From Ovis canadensis (Eukaryota > Chordata > Mammalia > Artiodactyla > Bovidae), in assembly GCF_042477335.2 (NCBI RefSeq), contig NC_091262.1:40831001-40895000 (forward strand): a stretch of DNA of 64,000 nt. Direction: 5' to 3'. Made by a program: the position numbers and the translations under genes. Below the pieces are notes generated by a model that was not told the DNA's origin, did no database searches, and saw nothing but the letters and a program-made list of their open reading frames with translations. Within the stretch, counting starts at the first letter, position 1, and the number at the start of each line of letters is the position of its first letter. Of the stretch, positions 11,928 through 23,449 are shown piece by piece.

Positions 11928-12067
11928 TTACTTATCCACTTAATTTTTTTGGCCTTGCCGCACAGTGTGTGGGATCTTAGTTCCCTAACCCAGGATCGAA
12001 ACCGTGCCCACTGCAGTGGAAGCGCTGGAACCATGGAGTCTTAACTGTGGACCGCCAGGGAAGTCCC
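11928..12067 (-). repeat. CHR-type SINE with 15-bp target duplication
   Basis: Minus-strand CHR head (gggacttccctggcggtcc). Flanks are agagctatattttta at 11913-11927 and agagttatgttttta at 12068-12082, differing at two positions, so the insertion is old. Confidence 0.8.
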
Positions 12068-12289
12068 AGAGTTATGTTTTTAAGATGCATTTCTGGTCAC
12101 TAAAAGGTTTAGTAGATCTTAGTGATTCTCCATGGCCTGAAGAATTAAGCGAGGTGTCATTATCTATACTTGTATGTGTGTTAAGAAAGCCCTTTTATAT
12201 CCTCTAAACAAAAGTACTTCAGAACTTGAAATTTTTTTATTTATGTATAGGGTCATTTTTATCTTATGTTTAGTTTAGGATCATCAATG

Positions 12290-12660
12290 TTTATACCACA
12301 TAGAAAGAGAGATTAATGAAGTAGAAATAAAGTATATAATAGAAAGAACAAAGTCAAAAGTTAGTTCTTCAATAGATGAAGTCTTATATGTAGAAGACAA
12401 AGCTATAAAACTTTTAAAAGAAAGTACAAGAGAATATGGTTATGAATTTGGCATATGGGAGGAATTCTTATCCAAGACACACAAAGCGCACTCCAGAGAA
12501 CAAAGCTGATACACTTCACTACATTAATTAAGAATTTGTGTTTAACAAAAGGCTCATTAATAAAGTGATGGGACAATGTATACTATCTAGAATATATAAC
12601 TGATGAATTTGAAAAAAATGGCTCATAGAAAAATAGGCAAAATTTTGAACAGGTATCATT
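12290..12660 (+). repeat. L1 ORF2 3' fragment, decayed
   Basis: Plus-strand similarity to the end of L1 ORF2 (aacttttaaaagaaagtaca, then ggaattcttatccaagacac, then gaatatataactgatg). Many stops; no usable frame. Confidence 0.65.
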
Positions 12661-12666
12661 TATAAA

Positions 12667-12889
12667 GGGGCTTCCTATATGGCTCAGTGGTAAAAAAAAA
12701 AAAAAAAAAAAAGTCCACCTGTCAGTGCAGGAGGTGCAGGTTCGATCCCTGGGTCAGGAAGATCCCCTGGAGAAGGAAATGGCAACCCACGCCAGTAGTC
12801 TTTCCTGGGAAATCCCATGGCTAGAGGAGCCTGGCGGGCTACATTCCATGGGGTTGCAAAGAGTCGGACATGATTGAAGTGACTAAACA
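12667..12889 (+). repeat. Bov-tA SINE with internal poly(A) expansion
   Basis: Full Bov-tA on the plus strand. A run of about 21 A at 12692-12712 lies inside the tRNA-like head where the family normally has a short aaag; this is internal slippage, not the tail. Confidence 0.9.
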
Positions 12890-13913
12890 ATAAGAACAAA
12901 AAAATGAGTAAATAATGAGATACTATGAAAGGCAATTTACAGTTTCTGATACAGTAAAAACTGTTAGTTGATATTAGAGTTATTATTAATAAAAACATAT
13001 TGTGGCATAGGTCATAAAGAAAAGTGTTTTCATAGAACTAATTAAAAATAAGTAAATAAAAAGATGAGACAGCATAGTAACTTGGGAAAAGAAATAAACT
13101 GAAAATTTAAGGAAAACAAAACTTAAGAATTTAAAAGTTAACTATAAGGAAATTGGGATAGGGGCAAAATAATGCCATATCAGGACCTTGAACTTTAATA
13201 TTAAAAGCTTAAAACATTAGCAGTCTATGGAGAAATTAAAACAATCACAAGAGATAAACCACTTGCTCAGAACTTACAGGGAACTAATTGTGTCAAAGTT
13301 AAACTACTAAAAGGTGAATAATAAAAATTAAAAGAAGATAAATAATTAAAAGGAAACTTATAAAGAAGATTAACAAATCAAAAATATGAACGCTGGAAGC
13401 TCATTCAATATTCCAAAAATATTTATTTGAATTTTTCTCTGTGCCAGGAAAAGTGCTCATTGCTGGGAATGAAAATTCAGACATCAAAGGACATAGCAAT
13501 GATGCTGCAGTTAAATTATTAAAGGGTTAATAATAAAATACATAAAATAGCTAATGGACAAATAAACACACATTTAAAGGACTGTAAAAATGAGAGATAA
13601 AAGGGGTTATGAAATCCTGAAAGCTTAATAGGTTACAGTGAGATGAGACAAATTAAAGCACTTTAACAGAAATGTATTAGTTCACCATTAAGAAACCAAA
13701 AACCTTAGTGGTACGAGCACACATTAGGAGTGATCACTTACTGGTGGTATGGCCATGAGCACACTGCTAATCTGCCTCCTACTTGTCAGATTTGTAAAAA
13801 GTGTATAATCATGGTTCCTATTTATGGGAGGGGAGTTGTGGAGATCAAGTGAGGTCACGGATATAATGCAATGAACACAGTGCCTGGCTGAGGTCAGCTC
13901 TTGACAACAGTTG
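12890..13913. other. AT-rich sequence, probably old L1 debris
   Basis: Very A-rich on the plus strand, with no long frame. L1 origin is a guess from composition and the adjacent L1 fragment. Confidence 0.35.
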
Positions 13914-15228
13914 AGTTCAGTTCAGTTCAGTTGCTCAGTCGTGTCTGACTCTTTGTGACTCCATGGACTGCAGCACACCAGGCCTCCCTGTCCATCACCA
14001 ACTCCCGGAGTTTACCCAAACTCATGTCCATTGAGTCGGTGATGCCATCCAACCATCTCTTCTTCTGTTGTCCCCCCTCTCCTCCCACCTTCAATCTTTC
14101 CCAGCATCAGGGTCTTTTCCAGTGAGTCAGTTTTTCCCATCAGGTGGCCAAAGTATTGGAGTTTCAGCTTCAACATCAGTCTTTCCAATGGATATTCAGG
14201 ACTGATTTCCTTTAGGATTGACTGGTTGGATCTCCTTGCAGTCCCAAGGGACTCTCAAGAGTCTTCTCCAACACCACAGTTCAAAAGCATCAATTCTTCA
14301 GTGCTCAGCTTTCCTTACGGTCCAACTCTCACATCCACACATGACTAACTGGAAAAACCAAAGCTTTGACTAGAGGGACCTTTGTCAGCAATGTCTCTGC
14401 TTTTTAATATGCTGTCTAGGTTAGTCACAGCTTTTCTTCCAAGAGGCAAGCGTCTTTTAATTTCATGGCTTCAGTCACCATCTACAGTGATTATGGAGCC
14501 CAAGAAAATAAAATTTGTCTCTGTTACCATTGTTTCCCCATCTATTTGCCATGAAGTGATGAAACCGGATGCCACGATCTTAGTTTTTTGAATGTTGATT
14601 TTTAAGCCAACTTTTTCCACTCTCCTCTTTCACTTTCATCAAAAGGCTCTTTAGTTCCTCCTCAGTTTCTGCCATAAGGGTGGTGTCATCTACATATCTG
14701 AGGTTATTGATATTTCTCCCGGCAATCTTGTTTCTGGCTTGTGCTTCATCCAGTCCAGCATTTCTCATGATGTACTCTGCATATAAGTTAAATAAGTAGG
14801 GTGACAATATACAGCCTTGACACACTCCTTTCCCAATTTGGAACCACTCTGTTGTTCCATGTCCCGGTTTCTCAGGAGGCAGGTAAGGTGGTCTGGTATT
14901 TCCATCTCTTTAAGAATTTTCCCAGTTTGTTGTGATCCACATAATCAAAGGCTTTAGCATAGTCAATAAAGCAGAAGTAGATGTTTTTCTGGAACTCTCT
15001 TGCTTTTTCAGTGATCCAACAGATGTTGGCAATTTGCTCTCTGGTTCCTCTGCCTTTTTAAATCCAGCTTGAACATCTGGAAGTTCTCAGTTCATGTACG
15101 TTTGAAGCCTAGCTTGGAGAATTTTGAGCTTTACTTTGTTAGCGTGTGAGATGAGCGCAATAGTGCAGTAGTTTGAACATTCTTTGGCATTGCCTTTCTT
15201 TGGGATTGGAATGAAAACTGACCTTTCC
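13914..15228 (-). repeat. BovB LINE, 5'-truncated
   Basis: The minus strand runs from the RT region to the 3' end at 13914 (ttcagttcagttcagttgct on the plus strand). A broken RT frame at 14825-14580 has YVDD in place of the usual YADD, followed by DTTLMA-like residues. Stops elsewhere; inactive. Confidence 0.92.
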
Positions 15229-15283
15229 CAGTAATCATTCCCTAAAATAAGTCCCAAATGACTAATTTTGGAAACTATAGGAT

Positions 15284-15500
15284 GCGCTTCCCAGGTGGCT
15301 CCGTGGAAAGAATCTGCCTGCCAATGCAGGAGATGCAGGAGACATAGGTTGGATCCTTGGGTTGGGAAGATCCCCTAGAGGAGGGCATGGCAACCCACTC
15401 CAGTATTCTTGCCTAGAGAATCCAGTGGACAAAGGAGCCTGGCGGGTTATGGTCCATAGGGTCACAAAGAGTCAGGCACGACTGAAGCAATTTAGCACAC
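15284..15500 (+). repeat. Bov-tA SINE
   Basis: Plus-strand full Bov-tA (gcttcccaggtggctc onward, tail gtcaggcacgactgaagc). A short duplication of aggagatgcaggagac-like sequence inside the head is local slippage. Confidence 0.9.
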
Positions 15501-15504
15501 ACCC

Positions 15505-15690
15505 ATGCAACCAACAAGGACCTGCTGTAAAGCACAAGGAACTCTGCTCAGTGTTATGTGGCAGCCTGGATGGGGAGTTTAGGGGAGAATGGATATGCAT
15601 ATGTATTGCTGATTCCCTTTTCTGTCCACCTGAAACTATTACAACATTGTTCATCAGCTATACTCCAATGTGAAATAAAAAGTCAAAAAA
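15505..15690 (+). repeat. L1 3' end
   Basis: Plus-strand artiodactyl L1 terminus (caaggacctgctgtaaagca, then gctatactccaatgtgaaat) followed by an A-rich tail at 15680-15710. Confidence 0.75.
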
Positions 15691-17073
15691 GAAAACGAGC
15701 AAACAACAAAAAAACCCACATCCTTCCTTTGCATGTCCTGCTCCATGTCAGCCTGCAAGGAGTTTCACCACGTGGTCAGGGCAGACTGAAAAAATCACCC
15801 CCTGTAATATTAAGCGAGCAGAGACAAATGAAAACAATCCATCTGGGCTTGGTGTTTTCTTGCTCTTTTCCCTAAACTTTGCTTTCAGCTTTACAATCTC
15901 ACAGGAAAAGAAAAGAAGCTTTATTTTAGGATATGAATATTTGTTTGGCATGTAAATATATTAAAAATGGAAAAGTGGGGGAAAAAAGAGAGAAAGAGAG
16001 AGCAAATTGGCAAAGGTCTGTCTCAAATCACAGAGAACAACTTTGAGGGATTGCTAAGAGGGAAAGTATATCTTAAGTGACCTTACAGTCAGGAATATTG
16101 GCAATGTGAAGGGTGTTCCATTTTATTCTCCAGCAGCAGCAGAATATGCAAGCAAATTTGGCATAGAGAAAGATTCTAAAATGCCTTCTAAAATGCACAT
16201 TTTCTCTCATGCAAAGTGCCGATAAAAAAAGGAAAGAGTTGAAGGAGGTACAAAGAGGGGAATGAATTTTAGTTTGCTGTCCACACAGCAGTGGAGAAAA
16301 TGAAGCAGGCAGTTGTACATGTTGGCATTGCACAAGAGAATGTCTTTTCTTTCTTTTCATTTAAAAGTTTTATTAGTTTCTGTCAATGTTAGAATTCTTC
16401 AGAGAGCATCTGTAAGTCATGTCTAAAACAGCAGAAATTATACCAGAACAGATATCCTGTCCACTTTGTTGACTTAGAGCTGGAATGTAAATGAAATCTG
16501 AATCTGGTGAAAACACAGAGATGTGGCAATCTGCGGCCACATATTCATAAATGTATGCTTCTCACACATTCACCTTAAACAGCCATGGATAGGGAAGGGT
16601 TTGTACCATCACTTGAATTCCAGAAATTTCAAAAACATTTTACAAACCATGATGAAGTTAAGGTGACAACTCAACGTACAGCTGAATTTCCCTTAAGGGG
16701 AAACTTAATGCACAATCGAATTTCAAGAGAAGGAATTTAGTCCACCTGGGTAAAGCCTGTGCCTTCCAATTTTCATTGAAATAACAGAGAAGTATGGAAA
16801 CAGGCAGAGAAAACCAGTCTGAGGACTTAGAAAGGGAAAATGACCTCAGTATGCCAGAAACTTTGGGGAACTTCTACATGATAGACACACACAGGACCAG
16901 ATCGAGGGAGCACCGACCACCCTGCAACCTCTGAAAGCCTCAAGTTCACAGCTTAGATTGGGAATGATGGCAAACATGGGCCAGTGAAGAGACAAGGTGG
17001 GTATCTCCAGAACCTCAGCAAAATGCTTGGTGCTGATGGGAAGAAGAGGGTCATCTCTTGGCTGCCTTTTTGC
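15691..17073. other. Unique intergenic sequence
   Basis: Apart from a purine-rich run at 15980-16005, nothing recognised. The 95-residue minus-strand frame at 16360-16073 is Cys/Phe-rich with no recognisable domain and is not called. Confidence 0.4.
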
Positions 17074-17450
17074 AGAAGGTTTGATGCTTTCGAACTGTGG
17101 TGCTGGAAAAGACTCTTGAGAGTCCCTTGGACAGCAAGGTGATCAAAACAAATGATCAAAGGAAATTAACCCTAAATATTTATTGGAAAGACCCTTGCTA
17201 AAGCTGAAACTCCAATACTTTGGCCACCTGATGTGAACAGCCGACTCATTGGAAAAGATCCTGATGCTGGAAAAGATTCAGGGCAGGAGGAGAAGAGGGT
17301 AGCAGAAGATGAGATGATTGGATGGCATCACTGACTCAATGGACATGAAATTGAGCAAACACTGGGAGATAGTGGAGGACAGAGAAGCCTTGTAGGATGC
17401 AGTCAATTGGGTGTCAAAGAGTAGGACATGACTTTGTGCCTGAACAACAA
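17074..17450 (+). repeat. BovB 3' fragment
   Basis: Plus-strand BovB 3' region (gatgctttcgaactgtggtg, then gaaactccaatactttggcc) to near its 3' terminus. Diverged, with small indels. Confidence 0.88.
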
Positions 17451-17681
17451 CAGAATAGCAGGCTGTGAGCAGCCATCTGCAACCTTAGAAAGTGTTCCTC
17501 TCTACTTCTTGCCCTGGATTGAGTTTAAGTAACCCAGCTCTGAATATGTCCTTTGCACATCATCCCTAGCCTCACTAAACTTGGTGAACAGGGTCATGGG
17601 CTTCAGTACACATGTAAGTGTCCTGGGATGATGCCAGGGGTTTTAAGTGGTAACATGCAAAGGGCATCCTTCTTGCTCAAC

Positions 17682-17880
17682 TGTGTGTGTGCTCAGTCAC
17701 TTTAGGCATGTCCAACTCTCTGCAACCCCATGGACTGTAGCCTATCGGGTTCCTCTGTCCATGGGATTCTCCAGGCAAGAGTACTGCAGTGACTTGCCAT
17801 GCTGTCTTCCAGGGGCATCTTCCTGACCCCGGGATGGGACCTGAGTCTCCTGTGGCTCCTGCGTGTAGGCAGATACCAGG
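17682..17880 (-). repeat. Bov-tA SINE, diverged
   Basis: Minus-strand BovA tail at 17682 (gtgtgtgtgctcagtcac on the plus strand) and tRNA-like head toward 17880. Confidence 0.8.
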
Positions 17881-18125
17881 GAAATTCTCTTGCTCGATTA
17901 CTGACGGGCAAACTGTTACCTGCGGTCAGAGGAACACTGGCTAAAAAGGCAACAGACATGGCCTCTGGGCTCACATGGTGGTCAGGGTCCCTGCTTAAAG
18001 GCACATCAGACAGTCTGTAAAAGTGACCTAGTTGCTGCGCTTAGTGTGCCCTGCCCCAGCCTCTGGTGGTTCCTCTGCTCATCACTTCCCTCCTGGCATT
18101 TCACCATCCTTCAGGCCCCAGGTGA

Positions 18126-18428
18126 ATGTGTGTGTGTGAGTGTGTGTGTGTGAGTGTGTGTGTGAGTGTGTGTGAGTGTGTGTGTGTGAGTGTGTGTGTG
18201 AGTGTGTGTGAGAGTGTGAGTGTGTGTGAGTGTGAGTGTGTGTGTGTGAGTGTGTGTGTGTGAGTGTGAGTGTGTGTATGAGTGTGTGAGTGTGTGAGTG
18301 TGTGTGAGTGTGTGTGTGAGAGTGTGTGTGAGTGTGTGTGTGTGAGTGTGTGTGAGTGTGAGTGTGTGTATGTGTGTGAGTGTGTGTGAGTGTGTGTGTG
18401 TGAGTGTGTGTGTGTGTGTGTGTGTGTA
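18126..18428. repeat. TG-rich compound microsatellite
   Basis: About 300 bp of (TG)n punctuated by GAG at irregular spacing, giving blocks of tgtgtgtgag and tgtgtgagtg. It ends in a pure TG run and gtata. It is likely to be length-polymorphic and able to adopt Z-DNA. Confidence 0.95.
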
Positions 18429-18621
18429 TAGGATGGGTTCAGAGGAGAAAGAGTTGCCCTCCTGGCTACTTTTTTCCTAAAGTCTTTGTCTAATCTTTCA
18501 CTCCTTCCGTTTTCTCTCCAAACGTGTGTTTTTATATCAAATCAAATAGCAGCTACTTGTATCTCTGCTGTTACACTCTCCTTCAGAAATAATGAGCAGA
18601 GAACAAACCAGTTCCTACACA

Positions 18622-19002
18622 GAATTGATGCTTTTGAACTGTGATGTTGGAGAAGACTCTTGAGAATCCCTTGGACAGCAAGGAGAGCCAAACAGTCCAT
18701 CCTAAAGGAAATGAGTCCTGACTATTCACTGGAAGGACTGATACTGAAACTGAAACTCCAATACTTTGGGCATCTGATACGAAGAACTGACTCGTTTGAA
18801 AAGACCCTGATGCTGGGAATGACTGAAGGCAGGAGGAGAAGGGGATGACAGAGGATGAGATGGCTGGATGGCATCACCAACTCAATGGACATGAGTTTGA
18901 GTAAACTCTGGGAGTTGGTGATGGACAAGGAGGCCTGGTGTGCTGCAGTCCATGGGTTGCAGAGTCAGACACGACTGAGCTGCTGAACTGAACTGAACTG
19001 AA
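18622..19002 (+). repeat. BovB 3' end
   Basis: Plus-strand BovB 3' part ending in the typical gaactgaactgaactgaa repeat at 18983-19001. It is directly joined to a bovine L1 tail. Confidence 0.9.
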
Positions 19003-19400
19003 TGGAGAAACAGACATAGGGAATAGACCTATGGACATGGGGAGAGGGGATGAGAGGATGAGATGTGTGTGGCTGAGCGACGGAACTGAACTGAACTGAA
19101 TGGAGAAAGAGACGTAGCGAATAGAGTTACGACATGGGGAAAGGAAATGAGAGGGTGAGATATATGGAAAGTGTAACATGGAAACTTACACTACCATATG
19201 TAAAATAGATTGCCAAGGGGAATTTGCTCTATGGCTCAGGAAACTCAAACAGGGCCTAGAGAGGTGGGATGGGGAGGGAGATGGGAGGGAGGTTCAAAAG
19301 GGAGGGGATATATGTATACCTATGGCTGATTCACACTGAGATTTGACAGAAAGCAACAAACTTCTGTAAAGCAATTATCCATCAATTAAAAAATAAATAA
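19003..19400 (+). repeat. Bovine L1 3' end, with duplicated BovB/L1 junction
   Basis: Plus-strand L1 terminus (ggagaaagagacgtag, then gggaggggatatatgtatac, then an aataaataaa tail near 19390). The first part is duplicated: the BovB-type gaactgaactgaactgaa plus about 75 bp of L1 recurs at about 19084-19165. Confidence 0.8.
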
Positions 19401-19411
19401 ATTTTTTAAAA

Positions 19412-19480
19412 AGAGGCTCTTTAGTTGCTCTTTGCTTTCTGCCATAAAGATGGTGTCATCTGCCTGTCTGAGGTTATTAT
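19412..19480 (-). repeat. Small BovB RT fragment
   Basis: Short minus-strand BovB piece (aagaggctctttagttgctc, then gatggtgtcatctgcctg on the plus strand). It is separated from other BovB by the L1 tail. Confidence 0.8.
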
Positions 19481-19794
19481 AAATAATTTAGAGATGATTT
19501 AAAGTACACAGGAAGGTGTGTGTAGGCTTTATGCAAATACTACACCATTTTATGAAAGGGATTTGAGCATCCATGAATTTTCCAGAAGATTTCACGTTGC
19601 TTCATCCTTGTCATCTTTTATTGTTAACAATTTGGATGTATGCTCCATGAGAGCAAGATTTTCGAATGGTCATCACTCACTTAAAAGAGTGCCCAGCACT
19701 ACAGAACAACTATCCACTGAATTAATGACATCCCCAACTATTTCCTAGTAAGGGAAGCTGGAGCCTTTTGCATGGTTCTATAGCCTTTTATTGG

Positions 19795-19916
19795 AGAAGG
19801 CAATGGCAATCCACTCCAGTACTCTTGCCTGGAGAATCCCAGGGACAGCGGAGCCTGGTGGGCTGCCGTCTATGGGATCACACAGAGTTGAATACAACTG
19901 ACGTGACTTAGCAGCA
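19795..19916 (+). repeat. BovA SINE, 3' half
   Basis: Plus-strand BovA without the tRNA head (ggagaaggcaatggcaatcc onward). It is bounded by tagccttttattgg at 19781-19794 and tagcctcttattgg at 19917-19930. Confidence 0.88.
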
Positions 19917-19930
19917 TAGCCTCTTATTGG

Positions 19931-20133
19931 GCTTCCCCGGTGGCTCAGAGAGTAAAGAATTTGTCTGCAATGTAGGATATCTGGGTTCCATTCCTGGCTT
20001 GGGAAAATCCCTTGGAGAAGGGAATGGCTACCACTCCAGTATTCTTGCCTGGAGAATTCCATGAACAGAAGAGCCTGCTGGGCTACAGTCCATGGGGTTG
20101 CAAAGAGCTGGACATGACTGAGCCACTAACACA
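19931..20133 (+). repeat. Bov-tA SINE at the same target site
   Basis: Full Bov-tA on the plus strand, bounded by the agcctcttatt repeat at about 19918-19930 and again at about 20135-20145. It inserted into the duplication made by, or shared with, the preceding BovA. Confidence 0.9.
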
Positions 20134-20273
20134 AAGCCTCTTATTAGAGGAAAGGTCAAGACATATTTTACAGTCTAAAATGTTATAATGATATGCTCTA
20201 GGATGTTTGAATTTTCATACAACTATTTCCGTATTAAAAAAAATTATGTGAACAAATGTACCCATTGCTTTTC

Positions 20274-20417
20274 TTTTTAAAATATTTATTTATTTGGCTG
20301 TGCCAAGTCTTAGTTAGTTTCGGCATATGGGATCTAGTTCTCTGACCAGGGATCAGTCTTGAGTCCCCTGCATTAAGAGTGCAGAGTCTTAGCCACTGAA
20401 CCACCAGGGAAGTTCTG
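20274..20417 (-). repeat. CHR-type SINE
   Basis: Minus-strand CHR SINE with target duplication cccattgcttttc at 20261-20273 and cccattgtttttc at 20418-20430. Confidence 0.85.
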
Positions 20418-20545
20418 CCCATTGTTTTTCGTTTGCTACTCTGAATTTCTTATCTGAGTCAGAAAGATCTCTCTCCTGGTTTTCATCATCTTGTTACTTA
20501 TTTTAAATCATTTTTTTCAGTATGAATTTTATTAATCCAAACTAA

Positions 20546-21137
20546 ATCATGACCTGAATAACTATGATGGTGTGATCACTCACCTAGAGCCAGATATCCT
20601 GGAATGTGAAGTCAAATTGGCCTGAGGAAGCATTACTTAGAACAAAGTTAGTGGAGGTGATGGAATTGCAGTTGAATTGTTTCAAATCTTAAAAGATGAT
20701 GCTATTAAAGTGCTGCACTCAATATGCCAGCAAATTTGGAAAACTCACAGTGGCCACAGAACTGGAAAAGGTCAGTTTTCATTTCAGTCCCAAAGAAGGG
20801 CAATGTCAAAAAATGTTTATCACACAATTGCACTCATTGCACATACTAGTAAGGTAATGCTCAAAATCCTTCTAGTGAGGCTTCCTGAAGGAAATCAACC
20901 CTGATTATTCACTGAAAGGACTGATGCTGAAGCTGAAACTCCAACACTTTGGCTACCTGATACGAAGGCTGATTCACCGGAAACGACACTGATACTGGGA
21001 AAGATTGAGGGCAGGAGGAGAAGGGGGTGGCAGGGGATGAAATGGTCAGATGGCATCACTGACTCAATGGACAGGAGTTTGAACAAACTCAGATAGCCAG
21101 TGAAGGACAGGGAAGCCGGCTTGCTGCAGTCCATGGG
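20546..21137 (+). repeat. BovB fragment with internal deletion
   Basis: Plus-strand BovB. RT-region sequence runs to about 20884, then jumps to the 3' region (ggaaatcaaccctgattatt), so about 1 kb of the family sequence is missing. It ends at the 3' region without the terminal gaact repeats. Confidence 0.85.
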
Positions 21138-21139
21138 GA

Positions 21140-21430
21140 TTTACATCCTTTCAGCCAGGCCTCCCCTCGGTGCTCATTTCTAACTTCCTTCCTAACAGCA
21201 GACATTTGAATTGTTTCCAGTCATTTGCTTTAACAAATAGTGCTCCAGGGCATAACTTTGTATACTCATCAGTCTACAAATCTGCCAGAAGTAGGGCTGC
21301 TGAACCCAAGGTTAAATGTATTTGCATCTTGATAAACATTGCTAAATAGTCCTCCATGGGTCATATTCCATTTTTCATTCTCATCAGAATAACTTTGGAG
21401 TTGAGACTTAGAATGGGGGGTGGGGTATAG
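21140..21430 (-). repeat. Old L1 3'UTR fragment, antisense
   Basis: The plus strand carries the reverse of an ancient L1 3'UTR (gtgctccagggcataacttt, then ccagaagtagggctgctgaa, then catattgcc-like text). Subfamily uncertain. Confidence 0.55.
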
Positions 21431-21869
21431 AGATGATCCAGATTTTATAAGCCTATAACACTTCTCTTTTTCAGCTTCCTCTCATGTATTGAATACCAGC
21501 CTTTTCAACCCTTCCATCTTCTTATCTATCACCTCCTCACCTCCCCTTTGGGGATCAGTAAATATCTTTTTACTTCAGAGAAAAGTCAAGCCTTTCAGTA
21601 AAAACGTTATTAAAGCATCTTGACTTCCTCCTTATCTTCCACTCTCAGTCTTGTACTCTGTTCACATCACTGGGGAAGTGGCCGTCTTTCACTTGTCTAG
21701 GTCCAGTGCTCTGGGTGCTCTAGGTCAAATCCCTCCATAATTCCTCAGGGACCTCGATCTGTCAACCAATCTAATGTTGTCGGTATTGTGGGTCAGGCTC
21801 AGTCTATCAATAACCAGTGCTGCGGCTGGACCAGCCCTTGTGGGTCTTAAGATTACAAGATGCCCTTCA
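21431..21869. other. Unique sequence
   Basis: Pyrimidine-rich on the plus strand, with no repeat or gene recognised. A G-run region begins at about 21897. Confidence 0.35.
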
Positions 21870-22330
21870 ATAACCATCAAGAAACGTTGGCGGCAGGTGG
21901 GGGGTGGGGGGGGGGTAGTTTAACACTTACAGGACCTGGAAATTACACGGCAAACCTGAGGCCACACCGCACGGTCTTAGGTAGAGAGAACAAGGGCCTG
22001 GAGTTCTAGCTTTATTGGGGTTGAGCACGGGGGTCTAGGGTTTTTTGGGGGGTGGAGCCTAGGATTTTGAGGGTTCACTCATTATTGGTGAATTTAACAG
22101 GAATTTAAGGCACAGGAAGAGAAAAAGCAAGGGGCCCAAGTGGTTAATCATTGAAGTCAACCATAATCTCTAAAACAAAGGGGCCTCAGTGTGGAGGTGG
22201 GGGGTGGGGATGGGAGGAGCCCAGCTTTTTATCTAGTTGTGTGGCTGGCAGTGTGTTTATTGAAGACAGTCATCTCCAAAATGCATGCTTTGGCAAGCAA
22301 AGCTTAAGTCAATCATTTGAATTAGACACA
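21870..22330 (-). mobile_element. Probable LTR fragment of an endogenous retrovirus
   Basis: On the minus strand an aataaag signal (plus 22009-22015) is followed by a CT-rich stretch and a ggtgtggcc block, which is an R-U5-like arrangement. A possible ataaaaag box lies upstream (plus near 22230). Boundaries and TSD were not found, so the call is tentative. Confidence 0.4.
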
Positions 22331-22559
22331 CACACACACAAAGCAAAACCCAGCTGTCAAGGCTACACTACACTCCCTTCTCCTTCTCCTGTCGCCTCCT
22401 GGCTCCCTGACTGCCTGCTCTCATTTTTGTTTGTCTCACCATGACAAAACTGCTCACAAATATATCAGTGAATCCCTCAGTGCTAGGCATAACTGACTGT
22501 CAACACTTCAGCTTGCCTAACACTTCTCAGCATTTGACCTTGTCTGCATTCTTGAAATT

Positions 22560-22863
22560 CTCCCTTGACCCAGGGGACCACTCACCTATTTGCAGGACTG
22601 GTTTTCTGTTTCCTCCCGGGGCTTCCCTTCTTCCTCCTGTACCTTAAGTATTGCAGTTTTTTAGAGTTGTGTCCTGGGTCATTTTATCTCACTCTGGATA
22701 TTTCCCTGCCTGATACCAACCATCCCTTCTTTTGGCTTACGACTTCCAGATCTATCCTGTCCGGGCCATGTTGTTGTTCTGAATCTATAGTCAGCTGTGC
22801 ACTAGACTTCGCTGTTCGGCTGTCACACAAGCTCCTCAAACTCTACGTGTACAAAATAGAATT
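22560..22863 (+). repeat. L2 LINE fragment, left part
   Basis: Plus-strand L2 3' region (cacaagctcctcaaactcta, then gtgtacaaaatagaatt matching the L2 region ctcaaacttaacatgtcc). It is interrupted by an LTR element and resumes at 23450. Confidence 0.55.
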
Positions 22864-23449
22864 TGTTATGCCCGAAGTCCGAGTCCCCAAAACTGAGAGA
22901 ATAAGACGTCCACAGCAATGCAGAAGCATAAAGGGGTTTTATTGCTAGCTTGAGCTAGGGCTCCCATCTCATCCAGCGCAGTGGAGCCCCGAGCTCTGGA
23001 TTACAGCAGTATTTATACATTGGACCCTATTCTGTTGCAATAGCAGAGCTGGCAGTGATTGGTTAGTTCATACGTGCAGGGACTTTTGAATTTCCACCTT
23101 GTTCCTGATTGGCTTTGGTTTGGCGCCCGCGGGACTTTTCCTAGGGGTGTGGTTTCCAGGAACTGTGACTCAGACTCTTCCCAAGAAATCGAGACCTGGG
23201 CCTAGTGTAATGTTAGAGCCTGTCATGGCTTCAGTCAGGTCCCCTAACATTCCTCCCTGTCTTTTAGTTATATGGAGGAATCTTCCTCTTTATCCTGGGG
23301 CAGGGCCTGATACTGTTGCCTCAGTACTAGCAGTTGAACTGTATTGATGCGTTCCAAAGGCTCTTTTCCCGGAACCTTACAAAATGGAGTTTTCCTGTTA
23401 ACAAAATGGAGTAGCTTAGATTCTTCAGAATTCATCATTGTTCTCTGAC
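22864..23449 (-). mobile_element. ERV (gamma-type) LTR with env-tail remnant, inserted in L2
   Basis: The minus-strand LTR core spans 23249 to 22864, with TGTTA/TAACA ends, a TATA-like box (plus 23012-23017) and an AATAAA signal (plus 22938-22943). Just upstream lie a polypurine tract (plus 23253-23265) and a 28-codon frame ending at 23268 that resembles the cytoplasmic tail of a gammaretroviral Env. L2 resumes at 23450, so the whole insertion is 586 bp and most of the provirus is gone. It is non-functional. Confidence 0.7.
23268..23354 (-). pseudogene. Env C-terminal remnant of a gamma-type ERV
   Basis: A 28-codon frame on the minus strand with a stop at 23270-23268, followed within 15 bp by the polypurine tract that precedes the LTR. 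Position and composition (hydrophobic, then Gln-rich, then acidic end) fit the cytoplasmic end of the transmembrane subunit. All ectodomain and fusion sequence is absent, so it has no function. Confidence 0.6.
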
